A stretch of 42,135 nt of DNA from positions 1-42,135 of the forward strand of contig VBOG01000075.1 of the NCBI GenBank assembly GCA_005877815.1, in the 5' to 3' direction. Every line of letters starts with the position of its first letter. Within the stretch, counting starts at the first letter, position 1. This DNA comes from Nitrospirota bacterium. GTDB taxonomy: Bacteria > Nitrospirota > Nitrospiria > Nitrospirales > NS-4. A model generated the notes under the pieces. That model saw only the letters and a list, made by a program, of their open reading frames with translations, was not told the origin of the DNA and ran no database searches. The translations under genes and the position numbers were made by a program. Below are positions 15,223 to 22,565 of the stretch, one piece after another.

Positions 15223-16725
15223 ATGATGTACCCGTTGAAAAGACCCGAAGACGTCGCTGAGCGCAGCCGTCGGTACGGTATTCGGGACGGCGCCTTCCAG
15301 GCAGTCATGCAGGGCGTTGGGGAGAATTATCTTTCCGCGTTTGCCCTCATTCTCCACGCGACCGCCGTTCAAATCGGACTTCTCTCGGCGCTTCCGCAAT
15401 TGGTCGGCACATTTGCTCAACTGCTGTCCGTCAAGGTGATGAACCGGTTTCGGCACCGGAAGACGCTCATCCTTATAGGGGCGCTAGGCCAGACGATTCT
15501 GTGGGTCCCGCTGCTGGCCTTGCCGCTGCTGTTTCCGGAGCACGGCGCCTGGCTGCTCATCGCATGCACCGTTCTCTATGTCTCCATGGGTCACTTTTCC
15601 GTGCCCGCATGGACGAGCCTGATCACGGACTTCGTGGACCCGAGACAGCGAGGCGTATATTTCGGGCGGCGGGCCAAGATCATGGCGGTCACAAGTTTCG
15701 CGGTCTTGCTCGGGGCGGGCTTCGTGCTTCAGTCCGCGAAGTTGTGGCGCGAGCCCTGGATGGGTTTCGCCGTCATCTTTATCGTGGCCTCCGCAGCACG
15801 CGGCGTCTCGACGTACTACCTCGCTCGCATCGAGGAACGTTCCGTCGAAGGCACACGAGAAACCGAATTCCGTCTCATGGAATTCATACGAGGCCAGCAT
15901 GGCTCGAATTTTCAGCGGTTCCTGCTGTTCTCGGGTCTGATGCACGTCTGCGTCCTGATCGCGGGGCCCTACTTCCTGATTTACCTGTTGCGCGATCTTC
16001 AGTTCAGCTATCTGATGTATGCCGCTTGGATGGCGGCAGGAACTCTGGGGCAATTCCTCACGCTCAAGTCCTGGGGACGCCTGGGTGACCGGTTTGGAAA
16101 CAAGAAGGTGTTGGTGGCCACCGCGATCTTGGTGCCGTTCCTTCCGATGCTCTACATTGTCAGCACTAATTTCTACTTCCTCGTTCTGGTCAATCTGTTC
16201 GGGGGTATCGTCTGGGCCGGGCTTTCGATGGGCCTCCAAAACTACATCTTCGACACCGTCCGGGCCGAAGATCGCGCGAAGAGCGTGGCGGTATGGAACA
16301 CGGTCAATGCGGTCGGATGGTGCATCGGGGCCTTGCTAGGCGGGTGGCTGGCCATGATCGCGCCATCCGAAATCGGCATTGGGGGCTGGCACATCCAGCT
16401 GATGTCGAATTTGCCGGTGGTGTTCTTCGTATCCGGGCTGCTGCGTCTGCTGGTTTCGCTGACATTGTTGGGAACCTTCCGGGAAGCGCGCGATGTGGAA
16501 CCAATCACCTTTCGGGAATTGTTGGTAGAACTTCCGCTCATCAAGCCAATGGCAGGCGCCCTGGTGATTGGGACCAAACAGGTGGCCGTGATGAGAGCCG
16601 CTGCCCCGACATGGTTGACGCTGATCGGCAAGCCGAAATCCATCGGCATTGTTGGACGGCGCGGAATGTGGCGACGCCGGCGGAGCGGGGGAAAATGGCG
16701 TACTCATTCCGGGGATTTGTTATGA
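15223..16725 (+). CDS. MFS transporter
   Basis: 500 residues with about twelve hydrophobic segments, for example around ENYLSAFALILHATAVQIGLL, ILIGALGQTILWVPLLALPL, LLIACTVLYVSMG and the later FYFLVLVNLFGGIVWAGLSM. The loop after helix 2 (NRFRHRKTLI) and the RQRGVYFGRRAK segment are the basic cytoplasmic loops of the major facilitator superfamily. The substrate cannot be inferred. The tail after about residue 470 (RRGMWRRRRSGGKWR) is very basic and unlike a transmembrane end; it might reflect a frameshift or a natural cytoplasmic tail. No clear ribosome-binding site precedes the ATG. It ends 16 bases before the ornithine cyclodeaminase gene. Confidence 0.85.
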   Translation: MMYPLKRPEDVAERSRRYGIRDGAFQAVMQGVGENYLSAFALILHATAVQIGLLSALPQLVGTFAQLLSVKVMNRFRHRKTLILIGALGQTILWVPLLALPLLFPEHGAWLLIACTVLYVSMGHFSVPAWTSLITDFVDPRQRGVYFGRRAKIMAVTSFAVLLGAGFVLQSAKLWREPWMGFAVIFIVASAARGVSTYYLARIEERSVEGTRETEFRLMEFIRGQHGSNFQRFLLFSGLMHVCVLIAGPYFLIYLLRDLQFSYLMYAAWMAAGTLGQFLTLKSWGRLGDRFGNKKVLVATAILVPFLPMLYIVSTNFYFLVLVNLFGGIVWAGLSMGLQNYIFDTVRAEDRAKSVAVWNTVNAVGWCIGALLGGWLAMIAPSEIGIGGWHIQLMSNLPVVFFVSGLLRLLVSLTLLGTFREARDVEPITFRELLVELPLIKPMAGALVIGTKQVAVMRAAAPTWLTLIGKPKSIGIVGRRGMWRRRRSGGKWRTHSGDLL

Positions 16726-16741
16726 TTGAGTAAGGTGTGGC

Positions 16742-17971
16742 ATGGTTCGTGAAACGATACTTCTCCACGGCCATATTGTTGATTCTCTTCTCCTGCCCAA
16801 GGTCCTGGACGTGATTCTGCAATTCGGGGGCACGTTCGAGTTGGCCGCCATTCAGATCGGAAAGACTCGAAAAGATCTCTCGTCGGCGCGCATTACCGTG
16901 CAGGCCGACAGCGCCGAGCGGCTCGCGCAGATCATCAACGAAGTGCAGGCGCATGGCGCCGTGGTGGAGGAGGAAACGGACTGCCGCTGTGCCTCGGCGC
17001 CTCGCGACGGCGTCTTCCCCGAGGACTTTTACGCGACGACACATCTTTCTACAGAAGTCCGATTGTCGGGTCGATGGGTCCCCGTCGGGGGGATCGAGAT
17101 GGATCTCGGAGTGCGCGTGGACTGCGACGGGCCGTATGTGTACCAAGCGTCGACGGTGCCGATGGCGGAGGTCAATCAGGGTGACCAGATTGTGGTGGGG
17201 CATGAAGGTGTACGCGTCGTACCGTACGAGCGGCCGGCCACGCTTGATGTTTTCGGGTTTATGGCGTCACCGGTTTCCTCGGAGCGTCCGCACAGGCACA
17301 CCATTGCCGACATCGCCCGGCGGATGGATGCGCTTCGAAGCGCATCGGGAAAGGTGCTCTTCGCGGGTGGTCCAGCCATCGTTCATGGCGGGGGTCGCGA
17401 CCCGCTGGCGTGGTTGATTGAATCCGGCTTTATTCGGGTTTTGTTCAGCGGGAACGCGCTCGCGGCTCACGACATGGAAGCCCATCTCTATGGCACCTCG
17501 TTGGGCTTCGGTCTGGAGAGCGGACGGACCGCCCATCATGGTCACGAGCACCATTTGCGGACGATCAATCGCGTCCGGGCGATCGGCAGCATCGAAGAAG
17601 CCGTGCGATCGGGAGTCATCACGACCGGGATCATGGCGGCATGCGTGCGCCGCGGCGTCCAGATCGTGATGGCCGGCACGATCCGCGACGATGGTCCACT
17701 CCCCGGCGTGATTACGGATTCCATCAAGGCGCAGGCCGCGATGCGGGCCGCGGTGCCCGGCGTCGGGTTGGCGCTGCTGGTGGCCTCTACGCTTCATGCG
17801 GTAGCCACCGGCAATCTCCTTCCGGCCTCTGTGCCGACGGTGTGCGTGGACATCAATCCGGCCGTTCCCACAAAACTTGCGGACCGTGGCAGCTTTCAGG
17901 CGGTGAGCCTCGTCATGGATGCCGCCTCGTTCTTGCGGGAATTGGCCGCCGAATTAGGATGGAAAAAATGA
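16742..17971 (+). CDS. ornithine cyclodeaminase, TIGR00300 / LOR-SDH type
   Basis: 409 residues. This is the NAD-dependent family (TIGR00300) characterised as an ornithine cyclodeaminase in Methanococcus and forming the C-terminal part of cyanobacterial AgrE/ArgZ; it is unrelated to the mu-crystallin-type enzyme. The N-terminal LOR/SDH domain covers about residues 1-90; the rest has the conserved VGGIEMDLGVRVD, LFAGGPAIVHGGG, RTAHHGHEHHLRTIN and FGFMASPVSSERPH segments. It converts ornithine to proline and ammonia. AAGG lies 8 bases before the ATG, and the stop overlaps the next gene (ATGA). That gene encodes arginine dihydrolase, so the pair equals a split AgrE/ArgZ with the order reversed. 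Confidence 0.88.
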   Translation: MVRETILLHGHIVDSLLLPKVLDVILQFGGTFELAAIQIGKTRKDLSSARITVQADSAERLAQIINEVQAHGAVVEEETDCRCASAPRDGVFPEDFYATTHLSTEVRLSGRWVPVGGIEMDLGVRVDCDGPYVYQASTVPMAEVNQGDQIVVGHEGVRVVPYERPATLDVFGFMASPVSSERPHRHTIADIARRMDALRSASGKVLFAGGPAIVHGGGRDPLAWLIESGFIRVLFSGNALAAHDMEAHLYGTSLGFGLESGRTAHHGHEHHLRTINRVRAIGSIEEAVRSGVITTGIMAACVRRGVQIVMAGTIRDDGPLPGVITDSIKAQAAMRAAVPGVGLALLVASTLHAVATGNLLPASVPTVCVDINPAVPTKLADRGSFQAVSLVMDAASFLRELAAELGWKK

Positions 17972-18768
17972 ATCGACTCCTCGTCTGCCCACCGGATCAT
18001 TTCAAGATCGCGTACGAAATCAACTCGTGGATGCATGTCGAGGTGGCCGCAGATCAGGCGTTGGCGCGGGTGCAATGGGATACATTAATGGCTGTGCTCG
18101 AGAAGGACTGTGGGGCGAAGCTCGAACGCATGGCGCCCGCGCGCGAGGTGCCCGACATGGTGTTTACCGCGAATGCAGCCGCGATGTCGCGGCGGACGGC
18201 GATTCTCAGCCGGTTCCGCTTTGCGGAACGGCAACCGGAGGAAGCGTATTTCGAGCGCTGGTTCCTGGAGCATGGATTTACGGTTGAAAAGCTTCCTGAG
18301 GGAATGTTCTTCGAAGGCGCCGGCGATCTACTCGGATTCGACAGTCTGAAAATCGGAGGCTACCGACAGCGCACGGACATTCGCGCCTATCAACACGTCT
18401 GTCGGATGATTGATTGTGAGATCATTCCAGTGGAACTGATCGACCCGCGGTTCTACCATCTCGATACGTGTTTTTGTCCCCTCGCGGGCGGTGAAGTCAT
18501 GTGGTTTCCTCCCGCGTTTGATGAGTACGGACAGGAGGCGATCCGTCATCGCCTCCCGGAGTCGAAGCGAATCGAAGTGCCGGAAGATGAGGCCTATAGA
18601 TTTGCGTGCAACGCGGTGTCCATTGGCGCTCATGTCGTGCTTCCTGAAGGCTGTCCGATCACGATGGGCATGCTCGCGGCGCACGGGTATATCCCTCACG
18701 CCGTCGGTCTCTCCGAATTTTTGAAGGCGGGCGGCGCCGCGAAATGCCTGACGCTGGCGCTCGATTGA
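17968..18768 (+). CDS. arginine dihydrolase-like guanidino-modifying enzyme (ArgZ N-domain type)
   Basis: 266 residues of the amidinotransferase/dimethylargininase superfamily. Visible catalytic elements are FTAN (Asn69), FEGAGD (Glu116, Asp120), FYHLD (His164) and the C-terminal GGAAKCLT with the nucleophile Cys260. In cyanobacterial ArgZ/AgrE the homologous domain hydrolyses arginine to ornithine, CO2 and two ammonia. The partner ornithine cyclodeaminase is the overlapping upstream gene. The ATG at 17968 (AGGA 8 bases upstream, ATGA overlap) is preferred to the in-frame ATG at 17959. Dimethylargininase or plain arginine deiminase activity is an alternative; the neighbour favours dihydrolase. 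Confidence 0.82.
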   Translation: MNRLLVCPPDHFKIAYEINSWMHVEVAADQALARVQWDTLMAVLEKDCGAKLERMAPAREVPDMVFTANAAAMSRRTAILSRFRFAERQPEEAYFERWFLEHGFTVEKLPEGMFFEGAGDLLGFDSLKIGGYRQRTDIRAYQHVCRMIDCEIIPVELIDPRFYHLDTCFCPLAGGEVMWFPPAFDEYGQEAIRHRLPESKRIEVPEDEAYRFACNAVSIGAHVVLPEGCPITMGMLAAHGYIPHAVGLSEFLKAGGAAKCLTLALD

Positions 18769-18775
18769 AGATGCG

Positions 18776-19474
18776 TTACGCGACGCGGCTGACGGCGCGA
18801 TCCAGTCCCTTCCAGAAACCTTCCAAGTAATCCAGGACGGCCTTTGTGCCCTGCCTGAAGTGCTCTCGTTCAGCGGCCGTCAATCCTTCCCCACTGCCGT
18901 CAACGGCGGACACGGCGTTTTTCATCGCCTCCTCGTGGGTCGCTTCAAGGTCCCGATGAAATGTGAAGTAGGTCAGGTCCATCCGGGGATAGCGCTGAGC
19001 GTGCAGACATTCGAGACCGGGGATGAGATGATCCCACATCGTGATGGCCATGTTCTCCAGCCCGAAAGAGGCGCCGAGCGCCGTTGAATGATTGCCATCT
19101 GCGTAGAGCCGTTCCATGCCGTCGATGTAGGCCCGGGTCGAGGGTAGCATGGGCCGCGTCATGGCATTGTGAACACCGATGCCCACCGACCGCAGAAAAT
19201 CACGGTATAACAGTTCATGCCGGTTCTTGGTTCGGCCGTCGCCTAATTCCGAGTACAACACCGTCGTCAGTTCGTCTGCGACCGCCTCGTCTTCCGTATT
19301 GACGAGTTGCGCGACCAGAATCTTCGGAAAGAACCGTGCAAAGTTATAGAATTCTATGGCGAACTGTTGAAACTCGGAGTCGCTCAGCGCGCCAGCCTTG
19401 AAGCGGTCCAGGTATGCATTATTGATGGCGCCGTGCCGGAGGACATAACTTCTCATTTCTTCGTAGAACCCCAT
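18776..19474 (-). CDS. heme-oxygenase-like diiron protein, CADD/PqqC/TenA-related
   Basis: 232 residues, all helical. The six metal ligands of heme-oxygenase-like diiron oxidases can be placed: Glu76 and His86 in YSELGDGRTKNRH, Glu140 in GASFGLE, and the H173-x3-E177-x2-H180 motif in FHRDLEATH. The length and ligand spacing closely follow Chlamydia CADD, a self-sacrificing 4-aminobenzoate synthase with relatives in nitrifiers. The sacrificial Tyr of CADD cannot be confirmed without alignment (Tyr43 and Tyr10 are candidates). The gene converges on arginine dihydrolase (7-base gap) and is divergent from the tyrosine operon regulator. Other oxidase roles, such as C-H oxidation or fragmentation, remain possible. 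Confidence 0.75.
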   Translation of the reverse strand: MGFYEEMRSYVLRHGAINNAYLDRFKAGALSDSEFQQFAIEFYNFARFFPKILVAQLVNTEDEAVADELTTVLYSELGDGRTKNRHELLYRDFLRSVGIGVHNAMTRPMLPSTRAYIDGMERLYADGNHSTALGASFGLENMAITMWDHLIPGLECLHAQRYPRMDLTYFTFHRDLEATHEEAMKNAVSAVDGSGEGLTAAEREHFRQGTKAVLDYLEGFWKGLDRAVSRVA

Positions 19475-19509
19475 ATCCTCACCCCCCCTTTGGCTTGGCT
19501 TGGTCCATC

Positions 19510-19554
19510 TTATAACAAAAATCCATCAACTACGGAAAATCTTTTGTGTTATAA
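19510..19554. promoter_or_regulatory. inverted repeat in the divergent control region
   Basis: TTATAACAAAA (19510-19520) and TTTTGTGTTATAA (19542-19554) form an inverted repeat with one two-base insertion, arms centred about 33 bases apart. It lies between the diiron-protein gene (minus) and the HTH regulator gene (plus), 36 bases from the former start. It could be the operator of the HTH protein. A shorter hairpin CCCAC-AGAG-GTGGG follows at 19556-19569. Confidence 0.4.
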
Positions 19555-19645
19555 ACCCACAGAGGTGGGAACTGAGATGTTGTTGGCATATAAGATATTG
19601 ATATATATATATTAAATGCTGTTCAACAATGATATAAATATTTTA

Positions 19646-19672
19646 TTGACTGATAATGAATAATGCTATACT
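19646..19672 (+). promoter_or_regulatory. promoter of the tyrosine degradation operon
   Basis: TTGACT (19646-19651) and TATACT (19667-19672) are near-consensus -35 and -10 boxes, spaced 15 bases, in a markedly AT-rich stretch (about 19575-19680) that contrasts with GC-rich surroundings. Transcription would start at about 19679, which excludes the upstream ATG at 19656 as the regulator start. The 15-base spacer is shorter than optimal, so an activator may be needed. Confidence 0.5.
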
Positions 19673-19700
19673 GACTTCACGAAGAACGATGGGAGACCGA

Positions 19701-20720
19701 ATGCTGGAGATCACTCGGTATATTGAAGAGCTGAAGGATCGGTTGCATCTGAAGAGTGATTATGCGCTCGCGCACAAGCTTGGCATCACGCAACCGGAAG
19801 CTAACCATCTCCGCCGCGGCTTGAAGATTCCCAAGGAAGAGCTCTGCATTAGGATCGCGAAGCTGCTCGGCAAGAATCCTGTGGAATTGATGCTCGTCGC
19901 GCAGAAGGATCGAGCACCTGATGAGGCCAAGGAATACTGGACGCTGGCCCGGACGGCCGTGGACGTGATGCTGCACGTGCCGACCCATCCCCGGTACCTG
20001 CCCAGAAAAGTGGAAGCGATCGGTCGCGAACTGCGCCAGATGGAAGGCCACTCCCTGCTCTATGAGAACGGCGCCGCTGTCACGGAGCCGGTCCGCCTCA
20101 TGGAGACGACCGAGCGGACGGTTGACGCCCTGATGGAGTATTGGAACTTCTGGAAGCAAGGCGCACCACTCTATCCGAACTATCTGCTGGCAAACCAGGA
20201 AGCCGTACGCCGGGGCGTCACTATCCGGAGGCTCCTGGTGATTTCCGCGGATCAGGCGACGTCGGATCAGACGGCGGACGATGCCGTTGAAGTCATGGAG
20301 GATCAACGCCGGTCGGGTGTCGAAATCTTTTACGCCTTCCGTGAAGAGATCCTGAACTCTGTGACGTATCAGCGCTTGGTGCAGGCGTACAAGCGCCATG
20401 GATCGGCCTCCGAGATCAACGCGGCGATGTTCGATAATGAGATCATGGTGATGGCCAAAGCCTATGAATCCGTCCCCCTCGGCATGACGGGGATACCGAA
20501 AATGGTGACCCGGATCAGCCAGCTGGAAATCACGTGGAAACACGATGTCATCGAGGAACTGAATCCGGCGCCGCTGTTCGACATGACGCGCTACGTGCGC
20601 GACTATGCAGGAAAGAAGCCGTTTCTCACGGACCTCGCGCGATTTCGACGCGAGGCCCATCTCATGAAGGGACCCCGTCCCGCCGGGATGAGTGTCGGGG
20701 GTAACAGGGAGGCATCATGA
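19701..20720 (+). CDS. HTH-domain protein, likely regulator of the tyrosine operon
   Basis: 339 residues from the ATG at 19701 (GGGAG 5 bases upstream); ATG 19689 is also possible. Residues 1-60 form an XRE/Cro-like helix-turn-helix (DYALAHKLGITQPEANHLRRG). The remaining 270 residues are a predicted alpha/beta domain with RRLLVISADQ and GVEIFYAFREEI, which I cannot assign; it may sense a metabolite or serve as a signalling domain. It is the first gene of the plus-strand run and overlaps the HPPD gene by ATGA, so it is probably co-expressed and autoregulatory, acting through the AT-rich region before it. The regulatory role is inferred from position. Confidence 0.7.
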   Translation: MLEITRYIEELKDRLHLKSDYALAHKLGITQPEANHLRRGLKIPKEELCIRIAKLLGKNPVELMLVAQKDRAPDEAKEYWTLARTAVDVMLHVPTHPRYLPRKVEAIGRELRQMEGHSLLYENGAAVTEPVRLMETTERTVDALMEYWNFWKQGAPLYPNYLLANQEAVRRGVTIRRLLVISADQATSDQTADDAVEVMEDQRRSGVEIFYAFREEILNSVTYQRLVQAYKRHGSASEINAAMFDNEIMVMAKAYESVPLGMTGIPKMVTRISQLEITWKHDVIEELNPAPLFDMTRYVRDYAGKKPFLTDLARFRREAHLMKGPRPAGMSVGGNREAS

Positions 20721-21304
20721 ATGGTTCCATGGGCATTGATCACATTACGTTGTGCGTGAAAGATCTGAACGCCGCAGAGTATCTGTTTACCAAAGTGCTC
20801 GGCTTCGACGTGATCTGGTCCGCACGCGACGTCGGCACCGAGCGGTCCAGCATGGATACCATCGTGGTGCAGCGGGGTGCCGCGAAGATCGCCTTGATGC
20901 AAGGCCGGGACAAGACGGTCAAGTCGCAGATCAGCAAATTCATCGAGAAGTACGGTGAAGGCGTGCAGCACGTGGCGATCGAAGTGGACGACATCGAAGC
21001 CGTCTGTCGGGAATGGGAGGCGCAGGGGGTGAAATTCAGCGGGTCGCTCAAAGAGGGGCGCGATGGGTTCGGACCTTTGAAGCAGCGTTTCACCTATCCG
21101 TTGTTCCCGGAGAGCGGGGTCTTTTTGGAACTGACACAACGCCAGGAGGGCACCGAACAAGCGAAGACGTTTGTCCGCGGGACCGTAGAAGCCTTGTACA
21201 AGGACATCGAGCGAGACCAGCTCCAATCTGTGGAACAGGCAATCATTGACTACGATCACACGCCCGGCAACAACGCGGAGAAGCGTGCATCGTCAACGCG
21301 ATGA
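20717..21304 (+). CDS. hpd: compact single-domain 4-hydroxyphenylpyruvate dioxygenase (HPPD)
   Basis: 195 residues against about 360-380 for known HPPD. It corresponds to the catalytic C-terminal VOC domain: His9 (GIDHITLCV), His85 (GEGVQHVAIEV) and Glu138 (GVFLELTQR) form the 2-His-1-Glu iron site. The family hallmarks LKQRFTYPLF and the C-terminal gating helix VEALYKDIERDQ are present. The N-terminal VOC domain and about 30 residues between His85 and Glu138 are absent. It would convert 4-hydroxyphenylpyruvate to homogentisate; the next genes, homogentisate dioxygenase and fumarylacetoacetase, support this. GGGAGG precedes the ATG. Hydroxymandelate synthase or another VOC dioxygenase activity is the alternative. 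Confidence 0.8.
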   Translation: MNGSMGIDHITLCVKDLNAAEYLFTKVLGFDVIWSARDVGTERSSMDTIVVQRGAAKIALMQGRDKTVKSQISKFIEKYGEGVQHVAIEVDDIEAVCREWEAQGVKFSGSLKEGRDGFGPLKQRFTYPLFPESGVFLELTQRQEGTEQAKTFVRGTVEALYKDIERDQLQSVEQAIIDYDHTPGNNAEKRASSTR

Positions 21305-21443
21305 AACGCTCGACCAAGAGCTCTCAGCTACCGAGTCCCGTCTTCCGCTGTTTCGTTTCGGAACGGCGATGGGTGCCTACAGCGATGAAAGCGCCGGCGG
21401 CTTCTTTAGCTGTCTCGTCTCGGCGGAACAGCGACTGAAATAG
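21285..21443 (+). CDS. possible small protein between hpd and hmgA
   Basis: A GTG-started frame of 52 codons, with GGAG about 6 bases upstream, overlaps the end of hpd and ends 12 bases before hmgA. It encodes a soluble peptide with PLFRFGTAMGAYSDESAGGFF in its middle. This is the only gap over 100 bases in the first part of the operon. Its frame could equally be non-coding, and an alternative ATGA-coupled 44-codon frame starts at 21301. No family recognised. Confidence 0.3.
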   Translation: MHRQRDETLDQELSATESRLPLFRFGTAMGAYSDESAGGFFSCLVSAEQRLK

Positions 21444-21455
21444 GGGAGGCCTGCG

Positions 21456-22565
21456 ATGTATCTCATGAAAAAGGGCAATCCACCGAACCAGGCCCATGTC
21501 GGAATTCCCGAAGGTCTGTGTGAGGAAGAGCACGGCCGCCAAGGCTTTGTCGGTCCGTCGTCGCATCTCTACCGGAGGCACCCTCCAACCGGCTGGATGC
21601 GCATCGAGGGCCCTCTGCGGCCCCGTGCATTTGCCTGCGCGGCCCTTCCCACTGCTGATCTGAGGTCGGCAACGGCCGATCCTCTAGAAGCGTTGAGCAG
21701 CCCGGATGTTCGCGTCTTTCTGTCCCGCCGCGCAGAGACCATGTCATATTTCATGCGCAATGCCGACGGCGACGAGATTTACTTCGTGCATGCCGGACGG
21801 GGACGATTCGAAACAGACTACGGTGTGCTTGCTTACGAGCCCGGCGACTACATTGTGATTCCCAAAGGCACCACCTATCGCCTGGTATTGGAGTCTGATA
21901 AGTCCTCTCTGTTTGTGATCGTCGAGACGACCGCGCCCGTTGAGCTGCCGGATCGCGGGTCCCTGGGTCATCATGCGCTTTTTGACAAGGGCGTCCTCGT
22001 CGCGCCTGAGTTGCCACCCCAGGCTTCGGATGATCGGCAAAGCGAATGGGAGGTGCGGATCAAGCGCGCCGGGGAGTATACGCGGGTCATCTATGCCTTT
22101 TCGCCGATGGATGTGGTCGCTTGGAAAGGCGATCTGTGGGTGGCCAAGCTCAATGTCCGCGACATCCGTCCCGTGACGAGCCCCCGGTACCATCTTCCGC
22201 CCAGCGTCCATGTCACCTTTCAGGCGGGCGGCGCCTTGATCTCCACGTTCGTTCCGCGGCCGCTCGAAAGCGATCCGGAAGCGATGCGGGTTCCGTTCTA
22301 CCACCGGAACATGGATTACGACGAAGTGCTCTTCTATCACCGGGGCGACTTCTTCAGCCGCTCCGGGATCGAACCGGGAATGCTGACTCTCCATCCGCAG
22401 GGCATCCACCATGGGCCGCAGCCACAGGCGGTTGCCGCGAGTAAAGCGAAAACCAACACCGATGAGGTGGCGGTCATGATCGAGTCGAGGCAGCCGTTCG
22501 CTGTCTTGCCGGAACTCGATGCCGTGGAGTTGAAGGACTATGCCATGAGCTGGAGCCGGCCATGA
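21456..22565 (+). CDS. hmgA: homogentisate 1,2-dioxygenase
   Basis: 369 residues, the short bacterial form of this double cupin enzyme, which opens the ring of homogentisate to 4-maleylacetoacetate with Fe(II) and O2. The C-terminal metal site is recognisable: FYHRNMDYDEVLFYH supplies a His and an acidic ligand, and LTLHPQGIHHGPQP the last His. The N-terminal cupin has EIYFVHAGRGRFETDYG and YEPGDYIVIPKGTTY. GGGGAGG lies 9 bases before the ATG, and the stop overlaps fahA (ATGA). It is the second enzyme of the tyrosine route encoded here. Confidence 0.93.
   Translation: MYLMKKGNPPNQAHVGIPEGLCEEEHGRQGFVGPSSHLYRRHPPTGWMRIEGPLRPRAFACAALPTADLRSATADPLEALSSPDVRVFLSRRAETMSYFMRNADGDEIYFVHAGRGRFETDYGVLAYEPGDYIVIPKGTTYRLVLESDKSSLFVIVETTAPVELPDRGSLGHHALFDKGVLVAPELPPQASDDRQSEWEVRIKRAGEYTRVIYAFSPMDVVAWKGDLWVAKLNVRDIRPVTSPRYHLPPSVHVTFQAGGALISTFVPRPLESDPEAMRVPFYHRNMDYDEVLFYHRGDFFSRSGIEPGMLTLHPQGIHHGPQPQAVAASKAKTNTDEVAVMIESRQPFAVLPELDAVELKDYAMSWSRP

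Noticed and set aside
19656-19700. Upstream ATGs (19656, 19689) as start of the HTH gene
   Set aside because: The ATG at 19656 lies inside the predicted promoter, and that at 19689 has a poor ribosome-binding site; 19701 has GGGAG close by.
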